Source of the DNA: Desulfuromonadaceae bacterium
GTDB taxonomy: Bacteria; Desulfobacterota; Desulfuromonadia; Desulfuromonadales; Desulfuromonadaceae
Reading direction: 5' to 3'
DNA: 7,779 nt
Assembly (NCBI GenBank): GCA_027065245.1
Contig: JAMOOS010000252.1
Coordinates: 1-7,779, forward strand
A program made the translations under genes and the position numbers. Positions 1 through 6,271 of the stretch are shown piece by piece; positions within the stretch are counted from its first letter, which is position 1, and every line of letters begins with the position of its first letter. A model generated the notes under the pieces. That model ran no database searches. It was not told the origin of the DNA and saw only the letters and a program-made list of their open reading frames with translations.

Positions 1-1036
1 CGATATTGTCCGCCGCCACGTGGCCGGTAACCATCTTGCGCAAGAATGTCAGAGTCAGTGCCACCAGCTCGCCGGTGCGGTTAAAACCTGTCTTTACCGC
101 AGCGGCAAGGGGATATTTCCTCAGCTCAAATTGCTGCAGCGGTGTAATGCCGACAAGCCACATATCACGCTTGGCGCTGCGCTGCGGCGTGATGGTAAAT
201 TCCACAACACTGTCACCTCGACGCACTTTGAACCGCGCCGGTTTATCGGCTATCTGCTGAATGACGCTGTGCAACTCATACCACGATGTGATTTTCACAT
301 CATTGATCATCAAAATCTGGTCACCGCGCTGCAATCCGGCGCTGGCGGCAGGCATACCGGGATTGACACTGCCCACCACCGCCGCCTGGGCAGGCAGCAA
401 CCCCAAAGACTGCAACCCTTCCAGGCTGTCGTTTTCCGCCGGCACTTCCAGATCGAGCAATTTACCATCGCGCTCAACGGTAACGCGCAGCCGGGAACCC
501 ACACGAGGGACCAGCTCCTGTTCAGCCTGGGACCAGGTAGTTACCTTGTCGCCGTTGACAGCAACAATACGATCACCAGCCTTAAAACCGGCGCGCGCCG
601 CGTCGGACTGTTCCAGCACGTAACCGACACGCGGCGACTGGTGCAAAAATGCCGGTACATTGACACCGATCATATAAGCGACTGGCAACAGCAACAGCGG
701 CAGCAGCAGGTTCATCAGCGGTCCGGCGGCGACAATGGCCATCCGGCGCGACAGCGGTTTAAGAGCAAAGGAGTGCCGCCGCTCCTCTTCGGTCAGTTCT
801 TCCTCTTCCTCAGCGGCAGAGATATTTTCTCCCAGCATCTGCACATAGCCACCAAGAGGAATAAGGCTGATCAGGTATTCAGTTTCCCCCCACTGCCTGC
901 TAAACAGGCGCGGTCCGAAACCGAGGGAGAATTTCAGCACCTTCACGCCAGCCAGTTTGGCAACGCAAAAATGACCAAGTTCGTGAACAAACACCAGTAC
1001 ACCCAGCATCAGAATGCCCGATACCACTGTAATCAT
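1..1036 (-). CDS. rseP: RseP-type site-2 intramembrane zinc metalloprotease, 3' end missing
   Basis: This is an inner-membrane zinc protease of the RseP/S2P (M50B) family. In the characterised homologue it makes the second cut in an anti-sigma factor during envelope stress signalling and also clears remnant signal peptides. The window holds the first 345 residues; the E. coli protein has about 450, so the C-terminal membrane segments and the second metal-ligand motif lie outside. Seen: HELGH (HExxH, residues 18-22) in the first membrane helix, FSLGFGP at 36-42, an IPLGGY turn at 59-64, AAGPLMN at 103-109 leading into a second hydrophobic helix, then two PDZ domains, with AGFKAGDRI (149-157) and AGLQRGDQI (233-241) as their carboxylate-loop regions. 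A run of glutamates at 76-85 forms an acidic linker. The ATG at 1036-1034 overlaps the dxr TGA (ATGA), and a GGAG lies 7 nt upstream, so the start is firm. It is last of the uppS-cdsA-dxr-rseP group seen here. The substrate in this organism cannot be read from the window. Confidence 0.96.
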   Translation of the reverse strand, partial: MITVVSGILMLGVLVFVHELGHFCVAKLAGVKVLKFSLGFGPRLFSRQWGETEYLISLIPLGGYVQMLGENISAAEEEEELTEEERRHSFALKPLSRRMAIVAAGPLMNLLLPLLLLPVAYMIGVNVPAFLHQSPRVGYVLEQSDAARAGFKAGDRIVAVNGDKVTTWSQAEQELVPRVGSRLRVTVERDGKLLDLEVPAENDSLEGLQSLGLLPAQAAVVGSVNPGMPAASAGLQRGDQILMINDVKITSWYELHSVIQQIADKPARFKVRRGDSVVEFTITPQRSAKRDMWLVGITPLQQFELRKYPLAAAVKTGFNRTGELVALTLTFLRKMVTGHVAADNI

Positions 1037-2202
1037 TTACACTCTCCGCTATGGGTCGCAATACGCTGCTGCGCCAGTTGCCGCGCTTCTTCATCAATGG
1101 CCAGAACATCATCAACGCTATCTACCCGATGGTGACGGTAAACGCCTAGAACATGGTCTATAACCGCCGCTATATCGAGAAAAGCCACCTGCTGGCGCAA
1201 AAATGCCGCCACGGCCACCTCGTTGGCGGCGTTAAGCACCACCGGCGCCGAGGCCGGAGCCGCCAACGCCTGATAAGCCAGTCCCAGGCAGGAGAACGTC
1301 TCCATGTCGGGGCGGGCAAAAGTAAGCTGCGCCAGGGCGCACAAATCCAGCGCCGGCATCTCCAGGGGCAGACGCTGCGGCCAGCTCAGGGCGTAGGCGA
1401 TGGGCGTTTTCATATCCGGCACGCCGAGCTGGGCCAGAACCGAACCATCAACGTACTCAACCAGAGAGTGGACGATACTCTGGGGATGGATATGAACATC
1501 GATGAACTGCGCCTCTATGTCAAACAGCCAGCGCGCTTCGATAACCTCCAGCCCCTTGTTCATCATGGTGGCGGAATCGATGGATATTTTGCGACCCATA
1601 TTCCAGTTGGGATGGGACAGCGCCTGCTCCGGCGTAACCGCCTCCAGTTGCTTGCGGTTGCGGTTATGAAACGGCCCGCCCGAAGCGGTAAGGATAAGGC
1701 GGCGCACATCGGCACGCCGCTGTCCGGCCAATGCCTGATAGATGGCGCAGTGTTCGCTGTCCACCGGCAGCAAAGTAACATTGTTGCGTTCCACCGCCGC
1801 CATCACCAGCGACCCGGCGGTAACCAGGGTTTCCTTGTTGGCCAGGGCAATATCCTTGCCAGCTTCGATGGCCGCCATTGTCGGTACCAGTCCGGCGGCA
1901 CCGACAATGGCGGAAACCACCATGGCGGCGTCAGCACAGGTGGCACACGCCACCGCGCCGTCCACTCCATGCGCTATTTCTACCGCCACACCGTCCAGCA
2001 GGGCGCGCAGCCGCGGTATATGCTCCGCGCGCGCCACCGACACCAGTTGCGGCCGGAAACGGCGCACCTGCGCTGCCAGAAGATCGATATTTTCACCAGC
2101 GCACAACGCCGCCACGCGGTACTGGTGCGGAAATTCAGCCACCACATTGAGGGTATTGACACCGATGGAACCGGTGGAGCCGAGGACACTGATACATTTC
2201 AT
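1033..2202 (-). CDS. dxr: 1-deoxy-D-xylulose 5-phosphate reductoisomerase
   Basis: This cytoplasmic enzyme converts 1-deoxy-D-xylulose 5-phosphate to 2-C-methyl-D-erythritol 4-phosphate with NADPH and a divalent metal, the committed step of the MEP isoprenoid pathway. It is full length at 389 aa (E. coli about 398). Seen: the NADPH-binding GSTGSIG at residues 8-14, ANKETLV at 121-127, the metal-binding PVDSEH at 146-151 (D148 and E150), TASGGPF at 172-178, the HPNWNMG flexible-loop region at 197-203, and IDSATMMNKGLE at 208-219, whose E219 should be the third metal ligand. Residue 152 is Cys, where I recall mostly Asn or Ser; this is not a catalytic ligand. The ATG lies 2 nt after the cdsA stop (TAATCATG) with only a weak GGAA upstream, so ribosomes probably arrive by coupling from cdsA. 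The end overlaps rseP by 4 nt. Its product feeds the isoprenoid chain used by UppS two genes upstream. Confidence 0.98.
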   Translation of the reverse strand: MKCISVLGSTGSIGVNTLNVVAEFPHQYRVAALCAGENIDLLAAQVRRFRPQLVSVARAEHIPRLRALLDGVAVEIAHGVDGAVACATCADAAMVVSAIVGAAGLVPTMAAIEAGKDIALANKETLVTAGSLVMAAVERNNVTLLPVDSEHCAIYQALAGQRRADVRRLILTASGGPFHNRNRKQLEAVTPEQALSHPNWNMGRKISIDSATMMNKGLEVIEARWLFDIEAQFIDVHIHPQSIVHSLVEYVDGSVLAQLGVPDMKTPIAYALSWPQRLPLEMPALDLCALAQLTFARPDMETFSCLGLAYQALAAPASAPVVLNAANEVAVAAFLRQQVAFLDIAAVIDHVLGVYRHHRVDSVDDVLAIDEEARQLAQQRIATHSGECK

Positions 2203-2204
2203 GA

Positions 2205-3005
2205 TTACATGGTTCCAGCACTAAATACCAGGTAAGCGTACACACACGGAAAGGCAAACAACAGGCTGTCAACGCGATCCAGCATCCCGCCATGACCGGG
2301 GAAAATAGTGCCGGAATCCTTGCTGCCGGCGTAACGCTTGACCATGGATTCAAATAGATCACCGAGTTGGCCGAATATGCCGACCAGCACTCCCACGGCA
2401 AGCAGATCATGCCAGGCGACAGCCTCCGGCAACCACAACGAACCGACGGCAGCGGCGATTAGCGCACCCAGCAATCCGCCAACAGCGCCTTCAACGGTTT
2501 TGTTGGGGCTGATAGCCGGATACAGGCGATGCCGTCCCCATTTGCTGCCGGCAAAGTAGGCACACGAATCACACAGCATGGTCATGGCCAGAACCAGCAC
2601 CACCCAGCCCCTTCCAGCCGCAAACGAGTGAAGCATAATCATGTGGCTGAGCAACACCGGGATATACAGCCAGCCGAGGGCAATTAACCCCAACTCACTG
2701 ACCACCACGTTAATATCGCGAAAGCGGGCTAAAAACGCCACAGCAACGGCGATAAAACACAGGGGCAACACCTCTACCAGCAATAACTGGTCGCATGAGG
2801 CGGCAAACACCACAAGCACCCCTACGGCAATGGCGGCATATTTCTCGCCAGCACGGTGTTCATCCATCACCATGGAATAAAATTCCCACAATGCCACGGC
2901 ACTCACCAGCGCCACCACCAGCGAAAAAAACAGATCCGACACCAGCAGGGTAACAATCAACACCAGCGGCAACGCCACCGCTGCGGTAATAATACGTTCT
3001 TTAAT
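2205..3005 (-). CDS. cdsA: phosphatidate cytidylyltransferase (CDP-diglyceride synthase), probable AUU start
   Basis: This integral membrane enzyme makes CDP-diacylglycerol from phosphatidic acid and CTP, the branch point to all major phospholipids. The protein is hydrophobic throughout with several membrane helices. Near the C-terminus it carries the complete family signature (residues 220-246 counted from the AUU start): SMVKR, then KDSGT, then FPGHGGMLDRVD. CDSCAYFAG (about 145-153) and SPNKTVEGA (about 166-174) also fit the family. Start choice: the first conventional codon is GTG at 2978, but it cuts into the conserved N-terminus. The nine codons before it read (I/M)KERIITAA, the usual CdsA beginning, and an AAGGAG lies exactly 7 nt before the ATT at 3005-3003. 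The same Shine-Dalgarno would be 34 nt from GTG. I therefore call AUU, giving 266 aa; GTG gives 257. The ATT shares one T with the uppS stop (ATTAA), so the reading frames overlap by 5 nt. Identity is very sure; the start is likely. Confidence 0.95.
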   Translation of the reverse strand: MKERIITAAVALPLVLIVTLLVSDLFFSLVVALVSAVALWEFYSMVMDEHRAGEKYAAIAVGVLVVFAASCDQLLLVEVLPLCFIAVAVAFLARFRDINVVVSELGLIALGWLYIPVLLSHMIMLHSFAAGRGWVVLVLAMTMLCDSCAYFAGSKWGRHRLYPAISPNKTVEGAVGGLLGALIAAAVGSLWLPEAVAWHDLLAVGVLVGIFGQLGDLFESMVKRYAGSKDSGTIFPGHGGMLDRVDSLLFAFPCVYAYLVFSAGTM

Positions 3006-3735
3006 GGCTGTTCTCCTTCTCCTCGGCGCGTGCAGCTTCTATGGCACCAAAACGGCGGCAGCGTCCGGCATAATCATCCAGCGCCGACTGCAACTGCTCA
3101 ACATCAAACTCCGGCCAGTAACACGAACAGAAATACAACTCGGCATACGCCAGTTGCCAGAGCAGAAAATTGCTTATGCGCATCTCACCGCTGGTACGGA
3201 TAAGAAGATCGGGGCTGGGGATATCAGCGCTATCCAGATAGGTGGCAAACACATCCTCATCCACCTGCTCCACCGCCAGCCGTCCGGCGGCAACATCGGC
3301 GGCAATGCGCCGTGTCGCCCGCACTATTTCGTCACGCGCACCGTATGAAAGTGCCAGCGTCAGCACCATACCGCCATTTGTGGCAGTGGCCGCCATGGTT
3401 TTGCGCAGCATGGTTACCACGTTATCGGGCAATTTGGTCATATCGCCGATTACGTTCAAACGAATACCGTTTCGCGTTAACAGCTCTGTTTCATTGTCGA
3501 GATAGGTAGCCAGAAGCGACATCAGCGCTTCAACCTCTTCTTTGGGGCGGCGCCAGTTTTCCGAGCTGAAGGCATACAGGGTCAGATAGGCTATTCCGGC
3601 AGCGACGCAATATTTTACCACCTCGCGCACGGTACGCACCCCCTGCTGATGCCCGGCAATACGCGGCAGCCCGCGCGCCTGCGCCCAGCGACCGTTGCCG
3701 TCCATGATTATTGCCAGATGCTGAGGTAATTCCAT
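3001..3735 (-). CDS. uppS: isoprenyl transferase, di-trans,poly-cis-undecaprenyl-diphosphate synthase
   Basis: This cytoplasmic, membrane-associated cis-prenyltransferase adds isopentenyl units to farnesyl diphosphate to give the C55 carrier precursor used for peptidoglycan and O-antigen. With the ATG at 3735 it has 244 aa, close to the family size of about 250. Seen: AIIMDGNGRWA at residues 8-18 with catalytic Asp12 and the phosphate-binding DGNGR, GLPRIAGH at 22-29, SSENWRRP at 57-64, and RTSGEMRISNF at 180-190 followed by WQLAYAELYF. These are the conserved regions of the family in order. The frame stays open upstream to a GTG at 3783, but those 16 residues are not family-like, and that GTG lies within the predicted promoter's extended -10. 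A weak AAGAG serves the ATG. The C-terminus (AEEKENSH) overlaps the cdsA ribosome-binding site. It heads the second transcription unit. Confidence 0.97.
   Translation of the reverse strand: MELPQHLAIIMDGNGRWAQARGLPRIAGHQQGVRTVREVVKYCVAAGIAYLTLYAFSSENWRRPKEEVEALMSLLATYLDNETELLTRNGIRLNVIGDMTKLPDNVVTMLRKTMAATATNGGMVLTLALSYGARDEIVRATRRIAADVAAGRLAVEQVDEDVFATYLDSADIPSPDLLIRTSGEMRISNFLLWQLAYAELYFCSCYWPEFDVEQLQSALDDYAGRCRRFGAIEAARAEEKENSH
3012..3017 (-). promoter_or_regulatory. Shine-Dalgarno of cdsA that decides its start
   Basis: The minus strand reads AAGGAG, followed by seven bases (AACAGCC) and then ATT. It lies inside the last codons of uppS. No ATG, GTG or TTG sits at a usable distance in the cdsA frame; the in-frame GTG at 2978 is far too distant. 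An in-frame TAG (just upstream of a CTG near 3035) limits any longer N-terminus. This makes the ATT at 3005 the best start candidate. Confidence 0.7.
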
Positions 3736-3773
3736 CCCTGAAGCTCTTTTCCGCACGATTAATTGAAGCTGAG

Positions 3774-3802
3774 AATTTATCACGAAGTAAACAGAGGGGC
3801 AA
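3774..3802 (-). promoter_or_regulatory. sigma70-like promoter for uppS-cdsA-dxr-rseP
   Basis: On the minus strand, TTGCCC (3802-3797, 4 of 6 consensus) is followed by a 17-nt spacer and TAAATT (3779-3774, 4 of 6). TG lies one base before the -10, giving an extended -10 (TGATAAATT). Transcription would begin near 3767, about 32 nt before the uppS ATG at 3735 and just after the frr terminator. Its position supports the ATG start over the GTG at 3783. This is a prediction by eye. Confidence 0.55.
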
Positions 3803-3836
3803 GCAGCGTTAATTTTTTCTCCACCGTAGTTACCAC

Positions 3837-3865
3837 AAAAAAAGGAGGCCCGACAACGAGCCCCC
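3837..3865 (-). terminator. intrinsic terminator after frr
   Basis: The minus-strand RNA would form a 9-bp GC-rich stem, GGGGGCUCG with CGGGCCUCC (two G-U pairs), closed by a UUGU loop, followed directly by seven Us. It lies about 28 nt past the frr stop. It is a textbook Rho-independent terminator and probably ends most rpsB-tsf-pyrH-frr transcription. Confidence 0.88.
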
Positions 3866-3892
3866 CCATATTAACCTGCCGCCATTAACTGA

Positions 3893-4450
3893 CTATACCT
3901 CCATCAGTTCCTTCTCTTTGTCGGCAACAATCTTTTGACACTTCTCCACATACTTGTCGGTAAGTTCCTGGCAGCGTTTTTCACCCAGTTTCAGATCGTC
4001 TTCGGTGATCTCTTTCTCTTTGAGCAGTTTTTTCAGCGCTTCGTTGGCATCACGGCGCGCACTGCGGATACCAATTTTTGCTTCCTCACTGCGGGTTTTA
4101 ACCAGTTTGACCATCTCTTTGCGCCGCTCTTCGGTAAGGGGCGGAATATTGATGCGTACTAGGTCACCGTTAGTTGAAGGGGTAAGACCGAGGTCGGATT
4201 TGAAAATGGCTTTTTCAATTTCCGGCAGCAGGTTCTTCTCCCACGGCTGAATAGTGATAAGACGCGGCTCCGGCACTGCCATGGTTGCCACCTGGCTCAG
4301 CGGCGTGGGCGTGCCATAGTAATCGACGCGCACATCATCCAGCAGCGACAGTGATGCCCGACCGGTACGCACCTTGGTCATCTCATGCTTCAAGCCGTTG
4401 ATGGCCTTGTCCATCGCCTTTTTTGCCTTGTCGAGTATCTCCTTCTCCAT
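3893..4450 (-). CDS. frr: ribosome recycling factor
   Basis: RRF works with EF-G to split the post-termination ribosome and release mRNA and tRNA. The protein is 185 aa from the ATG at 4450, the same length as the E. coli factor. Seen: KVRTGRAS at residues 26-33, DYYGTPTPL at 43-51, KSDLGLTPS at 84-92, PPLTEERRK at 103-111 and the essential RRDAN stretch at 132-136 in the three-helix domain I. Domain II occupies about 31-104. A GTG codon lies immediately before the ATG (GTGATG) and would add one Met; the ATG fits family length and sits well behind a GGGGG at the end of pyrH. The pyrH TGA shares its last base with the frr ATG (TGATG), so translation is probably coupled. The strong terminator downstream marks the likely end of this unit. 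Confidence 0.98.
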   Translation of the reverse strand: MEKEILDKAKKAMDKAINGLKHEMTKVRTGRASLSLLDDVRVDYYGTPTPLSQVATMAVPEPRLITIQPWEKNLLPEIEKAIFKSDLGLTPSTNGDLVRINIPPLTEERRKEMVKLVKTRSEEAKIGIRSARRDANEALKKLLKEKEITEDDLKLGEKRCQELTDKYVEKCQKIVADKEKELMEV

Positions 4451-5178
4451 CACTTGCCCCCTTTCACTATGGTCCCGATTGTCTCACCCATAACCACCTT
4501 TTTGATGTTGCCCGGACAGGTAAGATTAAACACCACAATCGGCAGATCGTTATCCATACACAGCGAAGTAGCCGTAGCGTCCATAACCTGCAACCCCATC
4601 TGCAGCACATCGAGATAGGTGAGTGTCTCATATTTGACCGCCGCCGCATCTTTGTGCGGATCGGCGTTATATACCCCGTCGACCTTGGTGGCCTTGAGAA
4701 TCACTTCGGCGCCGATCTCCATGGCACGCAGGCTGGCGGCGGTATCGGTAGTAAAGTACGGATTGCCGGTACCAGCGGCAAAAATTACCACGCGACCCTT
4801 TTCCAGATGGCGCACCGCGCGGCGGCGGATATACGGCTCAGCAATCTCGCGCATCTCAATGGCCGACTGCACCCGGGTTTTTACTCCCACTGTTTCCAGT
4901 GCATCCTGCAGTGCCAGGCTGTTCATCACCGTGGCCAGCATCCCCATGTAGTCGGCGCTGGCACGATCCATCCCCGCTGACGACGCCGCCAGTCCACGAA
5001 AGATATTGCCGCCGCCAATGACAATGGACAACTGCACGCCCATGGCCACCACTTCGGCGATCTCCCTGGCAATGCCGGAAATAATCTGCGGATCAATGCC
5101 GTAGCTGTTGTCACCGGCCAGGGCCTCACCGCTAAGTTTCAGCAATACCTTGTTGTAAGCTAGTTCTGCATCACTCAT
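4450..5178 (-). CDS. pyrH: UMP kinase (uridylate kinase)
   Basis: This cytoplasmic hexameric kinase phosphorylates UMP to UDP using ATP, a step needed for all pyrimidine nucleotides. It belongs to the amino acid kinase fold and is unrelated to eukaryotic UMP/CMP kinases. Length is 242 aa, as in E. coli (241). Seen: LLKLSGEAL at residues 12-20 for nucleotide phosphate binding, VIGGGNIFRG at 53-62, FAAGTGNPYFTTDTAA at 133-148 for UMP binding, and KATKVDGVYNADP at 162-174 for the ATP site. The start follows the tsf stop by 30 nt; the upstream sequence has only a poor AGAAAG in place of a Shine-Dalgarno. The end overlaps frr by one base. Grouping with frr and tsf is widespread in bacteria. UDP is needed for UDP-sugars used in wall and LPS synthesis, but no direct link is shown here. 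Confidence 0.98.
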   Translation of the reverse strand: MSDAELAYNKVLLKLSGEALAGDNSYGIDPQIISGIAREIAEVVAMGVQLSIVIGGGNIFRGLAASSAGMDRASADYMGMLATVMNSLALQDALETVGVKTRVQSAIEMREIAEPYIRRRAVRHLEKGRVVIFAAGTGNPYFTTDTAASLRAMEIGAEVILKATKVDGVYNADPHKDAAAVKYETLTYLDVLQMGLQVMDATATSLCMDNDLPIVVFNLTCPGNIKKVVMGETIGTIVKGGK

Positions 5179-5208
5179 GGTCTGACGGCTTTCTGAAAAT
5201 AAATTGAC

Positions 5209-6117
5209 TTACTTGGTCAGTGAAGCAACCTCAGCGGCAAAATCGTCGGCACGCTTCTCAATCCCTTCGCCCAGGGCAAAACGGTCATAGCCGGTCAAGG
5301 TAACCTCCGCGCCGTTCTCCTTGCTCAGGTTGGCCAGTACCTTGTTGATCTTCAGATCGGGATCGATAACATAGGTCTGCTCCAGCAGGCAGATTTCGCC
5401 AAAAAACTTGTTGATCTGACCGGCGATGATTTTTTCGACGATCTTTTCCGGTTTACCGCTCTCAATAGCCTTGACACGCATGATATCTTTCTCTTTTTCC
5501 ACCACTTCGACCGGAACATCGTCGCGACACAGGTACTGGGGCGCAGCGGCGGCGATATGCATGGCCAATTGGCGCGCAGCAGCTTTTACGCAATCGGAAG
5601 GTGCGGCAGTAGTCAGTTCCACCACGACACCGATCTTGCCACCGGCGTGGATGTAGGTTTCCACTACACCCTCCACACTGCGGCGGGCAAAACGGCGAAT
5701 GTCCATATTCTCGCCGATGGTGGCGATCTGATGGGTGAGTTCCTCGCCCACATTGCGATCAGTACCGGGGAAAGGAAGCTGCTTGAGCGCCTCGACATCG
5801 GCGGGCGCCTCGGCGACAACCACCTGGGCGATGCCGTTGGCAAAGCCCTGAAAGGCATCGTTTTTGGCGACAAAGTCGGTCTCGGCGTTTACTTCTACAA
5901 TAGCGCCGACATTATCACTGCCGGCGGCAACGATGGCGCCTTCGGCAGCTACCCGGCCTGATTTCTTGGCCGCGGCGGAAAGCCCCTTCTTGCGCAGATA
6001 GTCAATAGCTTCGTCGAGGTTGCCGTCGGTTTCGGTCAAAGCTTTTTTGCAATCCATCATGCCGGCGCCGGTTTTGCCGCGCAGCTCGGCCACCATTTTA
6101 GCGGTAATTTTAGCCAT
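5209..6117 (-). CDS. tsf: translation elongation factor Ts
   Basis: EF-Ts is the nucleotide exchange factor that regenerates EF-Tu-GTP during protein synthesis. The protein is 302 aa (E. coli 283). Seen: the N-terminal UBA-like domain with ITAKMVAELRGKTGAGMMDCKKAL (split here: ITAKMVAELR at 4-13, then KTGAGMMDCKKAL at 15-27), the EF-Tu-contacting ETDFVAKN at 79-86, and the core and dimerisation region with the HIAAAAPQYL element near residues 187-196. The long form lacks any break. ATG at 6117 is preceded by AGGAG at a 10-nt spacing. It follows rpsB across 154 nt that contain a terminator-like hairpin and a candidate promoter, so tsf output can be set partly apart from S2. pyrH follows after 30 nt. 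Confidence 0.98.
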   Translation of the reverse strand: MAKITAKMVAELRGKTGAGMMDCKKALTETDGNLDEAIDYLRKKGLSAAAKKSGRVAAEGAIVAAGSDNVGAIVEVNAETDFVAKNDAFQGFANGIAQVVVAEAPADVEALKQLPFPGTDRNVGEELTHQIATIGENMDIRRFARRSVEGVVETYIHAGGKIGVVVELTTAAPSDCVKAAARQLAMHIAAAAPQYLCRDDVPVEVVEKEKDIMRVKAIESGKPEKIVEKIIAGQINKFFGEICLLEQTYVIDPDLKINKVLANLSKENGAEVTLTGYDRFALGEGIEKRADDFAAEVASLTK

Positions 6118-6158
6118 TGGTATGAATCTCCTGTATCAAATGTATTTATTTGTAATAT

Positions 6159-6185
6159 CTGCCTGCCGTCTTATACGGTCGGCAG
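6159..6185 (-). repeat. imperfect inverted repeat in the tsf upstream region
   Basis: CTGCC and CCGT on one arm pair with ACGG and GGCAG on the other, with a 2x2 internal mismatch and a 5-nt loop. It has no following T-run, so it is not an intrinsic terminator. In read-through RNA it would be a hairpin some 27 nt before the tsf Shine-Dalgarno. In DNA it brackets the predicted -10. Confidence 0.45.
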
Positions 6186-6197
6186 AGCTACAGTCAC
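6170..6197 (-). promoter_or_regulatory. candidate internal promoter for tsf
   Basis: On the minus strand, GTGACT (6197-6192, 4 of 6 to TTGACA) is followed by a 16-nt spacer and TATAAG (6175-6170, 5 of 6 to TATAAT). It lies after the rpsB terminator hairpin and about 46 nt before the tsf start counted from the predicted transcription start near 6163. It would supply tsf-pyrH-frr when read-through from rpsB is reduced. Prediction by eye only. Confidence 0.42.
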
Positions 6198-6208
6198 GTA
6201 AAGACCAG

Positions 6209-6235
6209 AAAAAAGCGACCAGAACTCTGGTCGCT
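6209..6235 (-). terminator. intrinsic terminator or attenuator between rpsB and tsf
   Basis: The minus-strand RNA forms a perfect 9-bp stem, AGCGACCAG with CUGGUCGCU, around an AGUU loop, followed by five more Us (six in total with the stem end). It begins about 36 nt after the rpsB stop. Because tsf, pyrH and frr continue in the same direction, it probably acts as a partial terminator that makes more S2 mRNA than tsf mRNA. A terminator between these two genes is also known in E. coli. Confidence 0.82.
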
Positions 6236-6271
6236 GATAGGTTCTGTAACGACTTGACAAGTCCGAACGAA

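Noticed and set aside
20..1135. A 371-codon open frame on the plus strand across rseP
   Set aside because: Antisense to the HELGH and PDZ coding sequence; the translation shows no domain and is rich in Gln, His and Arg, as expected of a shadow frame.
1153..2235. A 360-codon open frame on the plus strand across almost all of dxr
   Set aside because: It is antisense to a full-length, well-conserved dxr, has a low-complexity Arg/His/Gln-rich translation with no family resemblance, and is explained by codon bias of the minus-strand gene.
3736..3783. N-terminal extension of uppS from GTG 3783
   Set aside because: The 16 extra residues do not match the family, the GTG sits inside the predicted extended -10, and the ATG at 3735 gives the expected start just before the conserved AIIMDGNGRW.
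4451..4453. GTG start of frr one codon before the ATG
   Set aside because: The ATG gives the family length of 185 aa and the better spacing from the G-rich Shine-Dalgarno; the difference is one residue.
6251..6263. Palindrome GACTTG-A-CAAGTC just before the end of rpsB in plus coordinates
   Set aside because: Six-base arms with a one-base centre cannot form a good RNA hairpin; it lies between the rpsB stop and the terminator with no promoter nearby, so a role is unsupported.
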